This document shows, piece after piece, positions 1-12,200 of a stretch of 64,000 nucleotides of DNA (positions within the stretch are counted from its first letter, which is position 1; every line of letters begins with the position of its first letter). A program made the translations under genes and the position numbers. The notes under the pieces were generated by a model that ran no database searches, was not told the origin of the DNA, and worked only from the letters and a program-made list of their open reading frames with translations. Source of the DNA: Metridium senile (lineage: Eukaryota; Cnidaria; Anthozoa; Actiniaria; Metridiidae). The DNA lies in NCBI GenBank assembly GCA_949775045.1, contig OX459100.1:8777194-8841193 (forward strand). The letters run 5' to 3'.

Positions 1-307
1 AAAACATCAATTTCGCTTTAATTCTCAAACCTTTACATAGTCAGATCGTAGTTTGTCTTATAAATTGATGGGACATCGACATTTCACGAACATCTGTTCT
101 AAGACAGAGTAATGATTACCCAGAGAAGTAAAGATTACTTGTTTGCTTATCTCTGATTGGATATCGACGGGTAATGATTACCCTGTCTAATCCCCTCTTA
201 GAATACTCGATTGTGATTGGCTAAGACTGGGTAAAGTTTAACCTTTTGGGTAATTTCAAATACTCCATATTGTTTTTGCCCACTCCATAATGTCTTTGGC
301 CTGTGTT

Positions 308-2549
308 CATGATAAAAATCAATATATAGAATACTTCTCACCACAGGGATCCCGCATCTCAAAACTGAAATTTTAAAATTTCCGAAAAAATTTCTGAAGG
401 AATTTCACTAGAGAAGTGAAGATAAAAATCACTATTATAGTTTTGTTTTGTTGTGAATTCAGAACAAAAATGTTTATTCATAATGTGTGAAGTATTTATA
501 CCCGCTTCACTATAGCCTGCATCACATTATAGTCTTTTTCTCGGTTTAGCAAGTTTGCCGTTTTAGGTCCCGTCGACGTCCACACTAGTGCGTTTTAGTT
601 TGAAAACACATACATTTTGATCTGTTTAGGCTTTCCGTCCACACTAATAGGCTAAGCGTATCATCGAAAGTGGATCAAAATGAAAACGCATACATATCGT
701 ATTAGTGTGAACAGTCGAAAACGTATCGAAATGAAAACGCTTACGTCAAATGTACCACATTAGCATGTGCATAATGTCAAACTTTCGCAACACCATCGTT
801 TCGATCGTTTTTGAGCGTATTAGTGTGGACAGTCGAAAACGGAGCAAAACGGTAGTGTGACGCGATCGATGCGTTTTCAAATCAAACGAAAACGGGTCCA
901 AACGAAAACGCACTAGTGTGGACAGGGCCTTAGTTAAAGGTTGGCCAACCAGTTGGTATAGTTGGACAAGTGCTGGGCTATCATGCGGGAAGTGTGGGAT
1001 TCGCGTCTCGGCCAGACCAATACTCAGGGTCTTAAAATAGTTGAGAAGAAGCTAGGTGATGCCTTTGTAAATCGGCATTTGCAAAAAGTTAGACTTTCAC
1101 GTCTTCTTCACGATAAGGATGTAATTAAAACCAGAGGTCCCGTCTCTCCACACACCACAAACAACTGTTCGACTAAGAGTAGGGCACTGAGCTCATGGCG
1201 GTGTGGACAGGGCTTACAATTCTAGCATTTAGATCGACTTTGCGGTAGGTATGTAAAAAGGTTGCTAGTAAATAAAACCTCGTACTTAAATACAGCCACT
1301 AGCAACCTCATGGACTTTGCCGAATGCTGGGACTATGGCATAGACGAAGAGCCTTTTTATAACAAACGGCATGGTATTCAAGAAGCAGTGTTACCAGCCG
1401 CATGATATTGAAGAATTAGCCTAACTAAATAAGTAAAGCTCCATTTTCAAATTTATCCGGGGTAGTGTAGACGGGCCTTTAGAAGAGCAAGCCAATGCCA
1501 GAAGAGGTTGTAGATAGTGAGGTGCGACAATTGGTTTCTATTTACGGCTCATCAGATGAAAAAACCCCTGAAAATTCAAGAAGTGCTTTATTCATGAAAT
1601 GTCTAAAATAGTGCAATTCACAGGTGGAAAAAGTGACCAGCAATCGCAGCCACTTAGAAGATATAGAAACCACTTAGTTCGGTAGTCACAGTTAGTGCAA
1701 CAGGAAACCACTCATACTCTAAACGTGCCGTCGGTACATTTAAATACAGATGATGGAAGTAACTCTGCAGGTTAAATATTCAGAAGTTTATCGATCCTTT
1801 CTATATACGAATCAAATCTTGTTAGACGGATTAAAAAAAGAACCAGTATTCTAATGCGCAGTGTGAATACCGCTGATAGACTGATGCGTGGTAGAGAACT
1901 GACAGAAATAATGCTGAATCCCATTGCAAATGGCCTCTTTATATAGTATGTTCAATTGTCTTGCCGCTTAGCATATGTACAAATGTACTACAGCGTATTT
2001 AGTTAAATTATAACATTCAATCTCAAGGTCGTGACGAGGGATGTGGAATCAGGGATCACATGCCTAGGATCAGGAATCACATATAGTCAGAATCAGCTGG
2101 AATCAGGGATCACAGAAGAGGGATCGGGATCATATGAATAAATTCATGGGTCAGGGATCAAAATGCGCGAGGCTTTGCGAGCAGGCCAGGATCTAATATA
2201 ACTTTTGTGTACAAAATCGGGATCAATTACGAGAAAATGTCCCTTGTAAACGACCCATTAACAAAAATGAAAATAAACAAGTCTTGCTGCTTCGCAGCTC
2301 AAAATACGTGTCAGGGAGAAAGTTATGCAAGCCTCTGGTGACCAGGGTATTAGTATAGGTATAAATACTTCACACATCATGAATAAACATTTTTGTTCTG
2401 AATTCACAATGAAACAAAACTCTAATAGTGATTTTTATCTTCACTTCTCTAGTGAAATTCCTTCAGAATTTTTTTCGAAAATTTTAAAATTTCAGTTTTG
2501 AGATGCGGGATCCCTGTGGTGAGTATTCTATATATTGATTTTTATCATG
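308..2549. mobile_element. 2.2-kb element with about 200-bp terminal inverted repeats
   Basis: The segment at about 308-504 recurs as its reverse complement at about 2356-2549, with only scattered mismatches. Both arms contain the motif GGGATCCCGCATCTC or its complement, and both end in CATGATAAAAATC. This is the layout of a DNA transposon or long foldback element. No transposase is legible between the arms. The interior carries a nested smaller element (563-932), a short open frame without known domains (962-1225), and a stretch at 2040-2160 where an ATCAGGGATCACA-like motif recurs. Superfamily not assigned. Confidence 0.75.
563..932. mobile_element. Nested MITE with CCACACTAGTGCGTTTT termini
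   Basis: The left end near 575 reads CCACACTAGTGCGTTTT, and the right end near 908-926 reads its complement AAAACGCACTAGTGTGGAC. Degenerate internal copies (TAGTGTGGACAGTCGAAAAC and similar) lie at about 640-840. Related partial ends (TGTGGACAGGGCTTA near 1203 and TGTAGACGGGCCTTT near 1465) suggest more decayed relatives in the same host element. Non-autonomous, no coding capacity. Confidence 0.65.
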
Positions 2550-3105
2550 TTACTTCAACCTATTTGATTGAAAATTGAAAACATCTGTACAGAAACACTA
2601 TTCTATCATAATATAATGGAAATATTTCTATTATTTCATATTTGACACAATTTAACAGCTTGGTCATATTTTTTCCAATTGCGGGTTCCCTGTGGTGAAA
2701 TGATGAAATCTTTAATTCGATTTTTGAGGATGTTCCACCGAAGGGATTTTTTGGGATTTTTAGTATGTTGTTTAAGACACCTATCCTAACATAATTACAG
2801 TGAGAAAAATTCTATTGCAATTTGTTTGGACTGGACCCAAAAAAATCCGTAGATTGACTGGACTAGCAGATAATGAAGTCAATAGGTATTTTTGACTATA
2901 AAGTGTTCTAGTTTCAGTCTTATTTTCAATTAAAATATATATTTTTACTTTGTCTATGAAGCTTTTGTGGGACATAATGTTGCGTGTGAAGCTATCAATA
3001 TTATTCCATAAGCGTCAAGTGCTGACATGGAAAGTTTTGGGCTCTGATACGTTTTTGTATTTAGGAATACATATGTTCTTGTTAGCTGTGGCTCTTGTGT
3101 TATAC

Positions 3106-3243
3106 TTAGGGGCTGTTTGTATGGAAGCGAGTTATCCCTGCTAGCCGGGATAACTCTATTGTTTTGAATTCCCCGGGGAACACAAAACAATAGAGTTATC
3201 CCGGCTAGCAGGGACAACTCGCTTCCATATAATCAGCCCCTTA
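3106..3243. mobile_element. Near-perfect foldback element
   Basis: The left arm (GGGGCTGTTTGTATGGAAGC, then a TCCCTGCTAGCCGGGATAAC-like segment) is repeated in reverse complement up to AATCAGCCCCTTA. The arms span almost the whole 138 bp, with a short loop around 3170. The transcript would fold into one long hairpin. A fragment of the CCCTGCTAGCAG motif also occurs at 17770, inside the hAT-type element. Confidence 0.75.
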
Positions 3244-3377
3244 GAGTTATCTTTTAGATAATTAATGTAGTTGATAAAATATTCGGGACAAAGTCCCTGG
3301 CTAATCTTATGTAACAGGAGTAGTTTCCTAGTACGTACAATACCTTCAATAAGGAGCCAGCCTAATTCATTAAACAA
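3243..3377 (-). pseudogene. Non-LTR retrotransposon reverse transcriptase tail fragment
   Basis: The minus-strand frame reads NELGWLLIEGIVRTRKLLLL, then HKISQGLCPEYFINYINYL. This matches the shape of the C-terminal end of CR1/L2/Jockey-type reverse transcriptases (LGWL followed by a K..LL.YK...G..P.YL block). Only about 45 residues survive, cut by the foldback element at 3106-3243. Family assignment is from motif memory, not a search. Confidence 0.55.
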
Positions 3378-3453
3378 TTTGACAGAAATGTCTGAAAATC
3401 TAGCGTCAAGAATTATTCGAGCACAGCGTTTAGTTTAGCATTGTATTAATGAC

Positions 3454-3543
3454 CATTTTACTTGTATTACCCCTAATGTTATTTATTGTATTCAATGTAG
3501 TTTGTGTAAACAGTTTTATGTCGGAGAAACTGGTATACGTTAA
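3454..3543 (+). pseudogene. GIY-YIG endonuclease fragment of a Penelope-like element
   Basis: The plus-strand frame reads VIYCIQCSLCKQFYVGETGI and then a stop. The Y-C..C-..YVGET layout is the start of the GIY-YIG nuclease domain found at the C-terminus of Penelope-like retroelements. Only about 30 residues are present. The sequence after the stop is unrelated. Confidence 0.6.
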
Positions 3544-4240
3544 AAGCCAGGCTCCCGCCCCCCTCCCGCCATTCTAATTCCGCTAATCATAATATTTACT
3601 CTGGTCATAAGACGCTTGACACGGCTCAAAATACGTAGCAGGGAGAGGAGTTAGTCAAGCCTCTAGATCTGGTGACCAGGGTACATAATATTAATCACAT
3701 GACAGCTTTCGGTTTATATCGTGTTACTGGTACTAACAACTAGGCCCTTGACGCAAGGTCGTACTAGTGCCCAAAACAAAGGATGAATTATTTACTGAGT
3801 GAAGCAGCTGGGAGTTGATTCCACACATTAAACATAAAATTTTTCAAATGTAAGCAAAAAAAATATTGGTAAACTTGGCTACCTTTGGTTGTGCAACATT
3901 TGTTTCTAAGTACCGGGATTCCTGTTTTGCCAGTTGTTTGGAAGCTAAGTCTCAGAAACATTATTGTCAAGTTATTCTTGAGAAAGAAACGCCGCAAAAT
4001 GGACTGAGGCAATTTGTGTGATGTCTGTTTGTTTGAAACCTGCTCGCGGTTTAAAACGGGTCATTTTCTGCACAGGTAACTCAAGCTATGCATTTGTATG
4101 TTTTTTTAGCAATATAACAAAATATATAAAATGCAATAAAAAATAAACATCTCTACCTGTGTGTTGTGTTTTTCTTTGCATTTCTGTGAAGTTTCAGGCC
4201 ATTTGCTTCAATATCGAGTGATTTATGGCTGTTGTTCCCC

Positions 4241-4440
4241 AACGTCCTATAAAGAGGGGAAGGTGAAGATTTCCAGACTCGTACCCAGTCGTTACTCTCC
4301 TTTTTCCCCCCGGGAGAAACGCAAAGGGTCAAGGGAAGGATACAGTTTCAGTCTTCCCTTGATGCACCGCGATCCTTAAAAAAAGAGACAGAGAAGCGAC
4401 TGGGTACGAGTCTGGAAGATTTCCCCTCTTTATAGGACGC
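4241..4440. mobile_element. 200-bp foldback element (GTCCTATAAAGAGGGGAA ends)
   Basis: The outer ends GTCCTATAAAGAGGGGAA and TTCCCCTCTTTATAGGAC are exact complements. A second inner pair, CAGACTCGTACCCAGTCG and CGACTGGGTACGAGTCTG, is also complementary. The loop (about 4300-4380) carries nothing recognisable. Confidence 0.75.
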
Positions 4441-4937
4441 TGTGCATACGAAGTGTATATCTTAGATGTGAAGATTTGGATTGCTCATACTTCTAAATAG
4501 TTAAATGTTCCAAATCTGAGTCGTTGGCTTTGAGTATATGGATTGCTCAAGGTGTATAGTTGCTGTTCAGTTTTGGTAAATGTTTGTTTTCTAGACCTTA
4601 TAGTCACTATGTATAGTTACTATTTGCACTAGCCACATGCAGTCATAGACTGCCTATTTTTTACGGTCTTACAGATTTCATTATCAGGATTACCTATTGG
4701 GTATTAACTATTCGAAACCCAGGAAGCAGTGGGTTTTTCTCTCGTACCCTTACAGCTCTAACGGTAAGAGAAAAAGCCTCTGCTCGCAGGGTAAGGCAAC
4801 TTCTCGCCTTTGAACGCTTCTTTGCTTCTTTGGGGTTCCTGTGGGACGGACAAGAAAGATTTCGTACGTTTGCTATGTTGTTTCGTCCCTAGGGTATATT
4901 TAGTTGTTGCGAATTACGGGTCACTCGACCACTGATA

Positions 4938-5156
4938 CTATAAATACCTATAAATAAATTGATTACATAAATAATTAGGTGCAAGACCAGTCATGCATTT
5001 GAACGCCATAACGGAGTCTCTTAAGTATAGACTGGATTTTACAGAAATCCATTTAAGGCTCTTCAGAGCAGGTGTTACGTGATCATATTGATGTAAAGAG
5101 TTTTCTGACAAAGACAATCGTGTCCGAATCGTTTTCTGAAAGATAAAAGTGTTCAC
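4938..5156 (-). pseudogene. Non-LTR retrotransposon ORF2 C-terminal remnant
   Basis: The 72-residue minus-strand frame contains LKSLKWISVKSSLYLRDSVM followed by AFKCMTGLAPNYL. This fits the 'L..L.WLPV..R......L.YK...G.AP.YL' block just after the reverse transcriptase core of CR1/L2-like LINEs. It is open here but isolated, with no RT core or endonuclease nearby, so it is a 3'-end fragment. Confidence 0.6.
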
Positions 5157-5213
5157 ATATCAATCATTATACATCACCTAAATGTTGTAAAAGCTAATGT
5201 GATACATATTTAC

Positions 5214-5503
5214 AACCATCACTCCCCATCGGGGTCCTTTGGTTAGGCTTGCTCCACACCCATTACCACTACACTCAATATTTACAACCATCACTCCCCA
5301 TGGGGGTCCTTTGGTGAGGCTCGTTCCACACCCATTACCACTACACTCAGTATTTATAAACAAAACTCCCTACCGGGGACCTTTGGTGAGGCTTGCTCCA
5401 CACCATTACCACTACACTCAATATTTACAAACCATCACTCCCCACCGGGGTCCTTTGGTGAGGCTCGCTCCACACCATTACCACTACACTCAATATTTAC
5501 AAC
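5214..5503. repeat. Minisatellite, about 65-70-bp unit, four copies
   Basis: Four head-to-tail copies share CACTCCCCATCGGGGTCCTT, then TTGGTGAGGCTTGCTCCACA and ATTACCACTACACTCAATAT-like blocks. Copies differ by one or two substitutions and by small indels. The open frames over this array are by-products of the repeat. Confidence 0.85.
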
Positions 5504-5688
5504 TATGCAAAACTCATCTCTCGTGTCTTATTTCTCTGTATAGGGTACCTGTTTTCCACAGAACGTTAGCGTTAGCTGTCATTTCAGTCTGTGCTTTTGT
5601 TGGCCCCCGTGGTGTCACATTCACTGAAGCTCCTGTGTCGTGTCTGAAATATTATGAATGATGATGATAATGCTGTAACTAAACTTAT

Positions 5689-5840
5689 AAAATTCATGAA
5701 TAATTAATGAGCAATTGACAAAAGAATTCACGTCCGTGACGGAGGTTGTAAATCCGATACAGATTCGTCCTGATTTGCATAAGTTTTAACTTAAAAGTAC
5801 TATACAATATTCGTGTCCGATCTGTATGAGATATACAGTG
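5689..5840 (-). repeat. Interspersed repeat, related to copies at 60.3 and 63.7 kb
   Basis: The segment contains ACAAAAGAATTCAC, GATTCGTCCTGATTTGCATA and GTACTATACAATATTCGTG. The complements of these occur in the same order at 60340-60600 and 63747-63990. It is therefore a moderately old interspersed element, inverted relative to the other two copies. No coding capacity. Confidence 0.7.
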
Positions 5841-6118
5841 GCGAGTCGAAGACAACGAGAGAAGCGTTAGGAGCGCTTCTCGAGTCTTCTTAAAATTCCT
5901 AAGTGCTCTATAACTCGATAGAGTACTGCCACCGAGTTTTCTATTTCTTTTATAAAATATTCAGTAGTCCGATCTGTATGAGATATACAGTGGCGAGTCG
6001 AAGACAACGAGAGAAGCGTTAGGAGCGCTTCTCGAGTCTTCTTAAAATTCCTAAGTGCTCTATAACTCGATAGAGTACTGCCACCGAGTTTTCTATTTCT
6101 TTTATAAAATATTCAGTA
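5815..6118. repeat. Tandem duplication with 152-bp period
   Basis: The block beginning GTCCGATCTGTATGAGATAT at 5815 starts again at 5967 and is essentially identical through TATAAAATATTCAGTAG. The near-identity points to a recent duplication. Each unit holds short internal palindromes (AGAAGCGTTAGGAGCGCTTC, and ACTCGATAGAGT with nearby complements). It sits about 125 bp beyond the stop codon of gene A. Confidence 0.9.
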
Positions 6119-6242
6119 GTTAAAATCAAACAAATCGACGCTCCGTGCACAGTTGAGTTATAGAGAACGCTTCTCAGCCAATCAGAGCGCGCGATTTAAA
6201 TCAAATATTTTATAATGCTACACTGATATAATACACCACATT

Positions 6243-9200
6243 TCATACCTTGACTTTCCTGGACGACGGCTTACGTGGTTTATTAATCCTCATCGACTGC
6301 GTAACTTTTCTTTTCTTTGTAAAGTGGCGTAGTTTGTTCAGTATAGACTGAAAGATTTAGTTTAAACAATATAAAACAAAAATTGAAGGAAAAATTCAAT
6401 TCAATTATTTTACAAAGTTTTCCCCTGGGGCCAAGTACATGTTTTCATCGTAAATTACATCGAAAGTACTATGTAATCATCAAATAACATCACCAACCTG
6501 TAGTAGGTCTTCAAACTTGTCCTTCTCATATTGTATATCACTCTCATCGTCTACTAGCTCCATGCTACAACGGCGTTGAGGTAATTTAGTAATCTTGGAT
6601 ACTTTTTCATGGAATTTCTTGTGTTCTTCACAGACTTTGTAAGTTCTCTCAGCCAGGTCATATATGCGGTAAGTAGGTATCCCTGACACTGATAGCCGTC
6701 GGCTGCCTCGTATCATATTAACAAGTTCATAATGAAGCAAAGATAAGGCTTTCTCTAAGAGTTCTCTCATTATTGCTGTCTTTTCACAGTTAGAACACTT
6801 TAAGTCCTTCTCACAGAATGTCATATGCTCAACATGGAGTTTATGTTGTAGTTGCTTGATGATAGTCTTCAGAGAGTTGACTGTTTCTTCTTTGAACTTA
6901 AAGTCTTTTTGGAAGTCGTTTGTGTCGTTGATCACCTGAGTGAGTAGTTTATAACAACATGATTAAATTTATCACAGTAATTTTCAAACAATACATTTTA
7001 TTTGAGTATTGTTTTGTGTTTTACATGAATGGTTGTGAATGCTGTTAGGCTTAAATCATTATCACTATTCGGTGATTGTTACTATTATCTTACCGTTATT
7101 TATCACCAGCATCAACATCATATCATCACAACCATGACAGCTACTGGTCACTATTATTGGCATCATTTTCATTTTCACCACCAACATCCTCATCATCAAG
7201 AATACAATAAACAGTCCGGATCAGTCACCAAATTTGGTTACCGTGGTTTGTTGTGATATTTGAGAAACCAAAACAGTAGAACAGCCAATCAGAGCACGTT
7301 TTTAGTTTATGACGTCACACCTAAATGAACGCTAACCGGCCCACAACTAAAATCTAAATGGCGCCCGAAATTGTTTACGACTGAGAAGAAGTTTGATCAT
7401 CTTCTTCATGACAACGGATGTGAGAAACATGCAAATTATTCCATAACTGAAGTATTCCTACGTCAGATCTTCAAATTTCCATTTGTATCCAACTTTGTCT
7501 TTGCATGCAACGACATCGCAAACCTGAATTCGATAGATTGATCTAGATATTTCAGAACGCAATGTATATATCGAGTGAAAGTTTAGTAAGGTTATATGCG
7601 TTTATAATATTAAGACATTTTGACATTCTGCTCTTGAAATGGAAACCCACATGAACTGTTTGTATGAAATACGGTTCCGAGTATCTTCTGTTTACGCTTT
7701 AGTCTATATTTCCTTTGTATAAGAAAACAGTTTAAACTACAAGAAATAGAATGTTTGGGACTGCCTGAAGGTAACCATTTAAAACAAATAAATAATAAAT
7801 AAATTGTCGTTCTTAGAGATTGTTTTATATTGTATTGTTTTATTCAAGTAACTGATATTGTTTTCTGATTCTGACATTTCATGATTTGTAATCAACACAT
7901 CTGATGGTACTTTAACCTGAGTATCAGGTTAATGGTACTTTGACCTTCCTTTATTTTAGCACAAGGGCAATCAGAGTCACGTTGTGCTTTCCCCCCCCCG
8001 GGGGGGGGGGGTACTCCCTTATATTTACTATACGGTGACGTTCCGCCAAATAGGGTATGGTTTTTGCCTTGGTGTCTTGAATAGGGTATACAATTTAACC
8101 TAATTTGTCTTAAATTGTCTTACATATGGTATACGATTTCCGCCTTGAGTCTTGGATAGGGTCTACTTTTTACCAATTTATCTTGAAATAGGGTACATAT
8201 TTTTAGGATTCTGCTGTCTTAAATAGGGTCAGGGTTTAGAGGTACCAGCGGAACGTCCCCGTCAGAAACTGGGTCAAGTACCCCCCCCCCCCCCCCCCCG
8301 GGCTTTCCCCATACAACAGGGACTTTATATCAAGTAAAACTCTTGCCATTTCCGTTCGCCTTAAGTGATCTCTGTGCTATTTTTCGGCATTTGTGACATA
8401 GAAACGGCGGGTGTACATCAGGGAGACATAAATTCAGTTTAGATTACAGATGTCATCACATTCAGTCTTCAAAAACAGAAGATTTGACTTTTCTGGAATC
8501 GTCACGTACGTTTGATCTACATATTCGACAACGGTCTTCAAGATATTCATAATGTGAGCTTTGACTTTCTGAAAGAGAGCAAGCAGAAACATATTGGTTA
8601 AATTAAAACTTAATTAACAGACAAAATATACACATGCCTGCATTCAAGTGTCAAATCTCTATAGCAGAAGTTATACTCCATAGTTCTACATAGTGATATA
8701 TATGCATGTAGCTATTCACGAAATACTCTTGAACAGCTTCACACTAGCTGCGAAGCCAATTGACAAATAAAATACAGCCTTTAGCGACCGATAGAGCGAA
8801 CTCTTAAACGTAAACGATGTAAGGTGCAGTACGCGTATATTACTTAGGCAAATTGTATACTCAGAGACAAAATCAAAGCGGCCCACCGTTCTATAGACCG
8901 GCCCATGTTGAGACTTCGCACAATGGAAGATGAATATCTTCTGAATTTCTATATATTTTTTTCGTAGAACCAAAAAAATCATATGGAGAGAACGTAGACA
9001 ATGTATTTAGGAAACTGGGGTTTGAAATGTTGCTTTGAAGTACCAATGTGGTTAGTAAATCTACTCACCGTTTGCCATCACTTTGCTTCATCACTCCGGT
9101 AATAAGCTGAAACTGTACTCTGAATAATACTCTTCAACATGGTATATGTTAATCTCGCAAAGATATTGATGAAATATCCTCAAAACCCCAAAAACAGAAT

Positions 9201-12200
9201 GTTACGGCGGGTGAAATGAGCCACCGGAATAATGACGTCATAATCCTTTTAGACAACAAACCACGGTAGCCAAATTTGGTGACTGATCCGGACTGATAAA
9301 CAACCAGACAAAGTTTCAGCAAAACTTAATGGAACCAAAGCACAGCTATATGAATTCAATTTAAGTAACCTTCATATAGCTGTGCTTTGGTTCGGTGAAT
9401 TTTGCTGAAACTTTGTCTGGTTGATTATTGTATTCTTCTAAAACGATTAAAAAAAGATCATAAAAATACAACGGATATATTTTCAGAATAATCGAATTTT
9501 AGTCAAACTAGCGCACTTGCGTTAACTAAGATATCACAAAAACTATTTACTTTTAATGAATCTAATTATTTCACATTATTTTTGAATAATTTTTGTAGAA
9601 GATGTGTAATTTGTATGGCAATAGCTTAAAAGCAGAAAATGTTACGAGTAGAAAATTTTCATAGCCGAGTGAGCCGATAATAACTGATGAGTCACCTTAA
9701 ACACAGTTCGTCTTGTCTACTTATTCGCTCTTAATTACACTACAGACATCATCTTCATCATTACCATCATCAGATTGTCATCCCCATCATCGTTGTCATC
9801 ATCATCACCATTATCATCACCATCATTGTCATCATTACCATCATTGTTATCATCATCACCAGCAATAACATCACTGTTACCATCATTATTATAACCATCA
9901 TTGTTGTCATCATCATCACCATCATTGTCACCACCATTGTCACCACCATTATTGTCATAATTACCATTATTGTTATCATCATGGCCAGCACTAACATCAT
10001 TGTTACCATCATTGTCACCACCATTATTGTCATCATTGTTATAATCATCAACAGTACTATAACATCATCCCCCGGCACTATCATAAATCAATCCATACAT
10101 CATCACTGGTCAACGCCCTATGAGGGCTCCTTTATTACTTTCTATGTTATTATTATTCTTCTTTATATTATTGTTTATGTTATTTTTTACTATTGTTTTT
10201 ATTTGTTTTTTATACTATTTAATTATATGATTTTATTTATATGACTTTTATATAATTATACATAATCCTTACTTCTTCATCATCCTGTAATTGTAGATGC
10301 TTCTCAACTGTCAAATCCCTGTGCTGTTCAGTGATGTTATAAATAGGAGTTGTCATGGAGGGGCATCTGATTTTCTTGGGTGAAGAAAGAAGGACCATTT
10401 CACAATCCTTTGCAATCACTTCTGGTAAATAAGCCAATAGTTTCTCTGCAACATCTTCTCTACCGATATGGCTCAAACATTTAAAAATGTCAGTTATAGA
10501 TGCTTTAGTGCCTTTTTCTTTCTTCCACTGGATGAGCATTTGATAAGATTTCTCCCGGACTTTGTTGTAATCTTCGTTGATATTTTCTATCAAACATTCT
10601 TTGCTTAGTAACTGTCGACCAACGTCTTTCCAACATCCACCGAGTTCTTCTGCTATATCTGCTAATAAAGGCTCCAATTTCTCCTTGTTGAATTGGTCTA
10701 AAAGTTTCAAACAAACAGACATTTGTGAAATTAATATGTAAATATTTGGTATGTAATTATGCAAACCTTCTTATCAAATGCTAGATGCAACATTAATGTT
10801 ACAACAAGTTTGTTGATAAACTATAAAACTGCAATATCTGGTAAGCATTTTTACCAATGAAACAATAAAATATGTTAATTTCAATGACATATTAAATTAA
10901 TTATTCATTTTCTTTGAATCCTGGAGTATTTTGAAGCTTTTGAGATTGTATATTTGTATTTTGTTCCCTTTCAAGTGAAGCTTTAATATTTCACCAACTG
11001 AAGAACTCAAGAACTTCAGGTTATTTTAGAGTGTTTTGGGAGCTTTGGATTTTGCCACCGTTGAATTAGCATGTCAAAATGGGAAGCTGTCAAAACACAA
11101 AATGTACAAAATGTACAAAATATACAAAATGTACAAAATGTAATGTAATGTAATGTAATGTAAAGTAATGTAATGTAATGTAATGTAATGTAATGTAATG
11201 TAATGTAATGTAATGCAATGCAATGCAATGTAATGTAATGTAATGTAATGTAATGTAATGTAATGTAATGTAATGTAATGTAATGTAATGTAATGTAATG
11301 TAATGTAATGTAATGTAATGTAATGTAATGTAATGTAATGTAATGTAATGATGTAATAAACTACATCAAAGCTTTGTGTCTAGTCTACTTACACCTCTAA
11401 TGCCTGACTGTACAAGGTTAAAATAAAAACAATCTTACGTAAAACCTTACCCATAATTGCATCACCATTTGTTAAATTCTCTGTCGTGGTTTGATACTGC
11501 GAGAGCTTGCTTTCTTCTGAAAAGTATCCAACGTTACTCGCATTATGATCTTTGCGTGTACCTATTAAAGGTAAATAAATTATATTAATATTATAATTGG
11601 TAAAACTAACTGGTTTCCCGAGGGATCAGTCATTAAGCGTTTTGTTATATAGCTAATCATTTTAGACGAGTGAACTAAGAAAATTTGAATTTTTTCACGT
11701 ACGATGGGCACTTGTATCCCGGTCGGGATACAGTTAGATTTAACTAGTATCACGTGAGCATCTATCAACCAATGAGAATGCTCGTTATATAGTCAAAATG
11801 ATTAGCTATATAACAAATTATATTAATATTATAATTGGTGATATATTAATTAATATTAAAAAACTCATTAATAATTCATGACCATTTTGTCCAATCTGAT
11901 GCCCCTCTCTGGTCACGAGGAAAGCATTGTATATCGCATAATCTACGGCTGAAACGCGGAGGGATTTGAATGCGGCCCAGGGGAATGATGATGTACAATA
12001 GAAGAACAATGGAATGCAAATGAACATGAACCATTATATAATGGCACATGTGTCATTATATAATGCTTCATGTCCATATTTCAGATATTACCCTTCCCCC
12101 CATCCCCCATTCTCTACTGACGAGTGAACATCAGACTTAGAAATAATTTACTTTTAGATTTTTGGCGAAAAAAATACTTTGATCATTAGTGCCAATGCCA

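Larger units (their letters stand above)
7198..9437. mobile_element. Foldback element split by a 2.1-kb TIR transposon (7212-9295)
   Basis: The outer element is a palindrome: AGAATACAATAAA before the insert and TTGATTATTGTATTCTT at 9421-9437, with arms continuing at 9301-9420 (ACCAGACAAAGTTTCAGC and its complement). Inserted in it at 7212-9295 is a transposon with 43-bp TIRs beginning CAGTCCGGATCAGTCACCAA, one mismatch between ends. The target duplication is ATAAA (7207-7211 and 9296-9300). The intact right arm of the palindrome gives the pre-insertion sequence, confirming the 5-bp duplication. No transposase is visible inside. The whole nest lies in the last large intron of gene A. Confidence 0.8.

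Noticed and set aside
5239..5661. 140-residue plus-strand frame
   Set aside because: Mostly translation of the 65-70-bp minisatellite; no domain or splice context.
9770..10084. Methionine-rich frame resembling a membrane protein
   Set aside because: Microsatellite translation inside a gene A intron.
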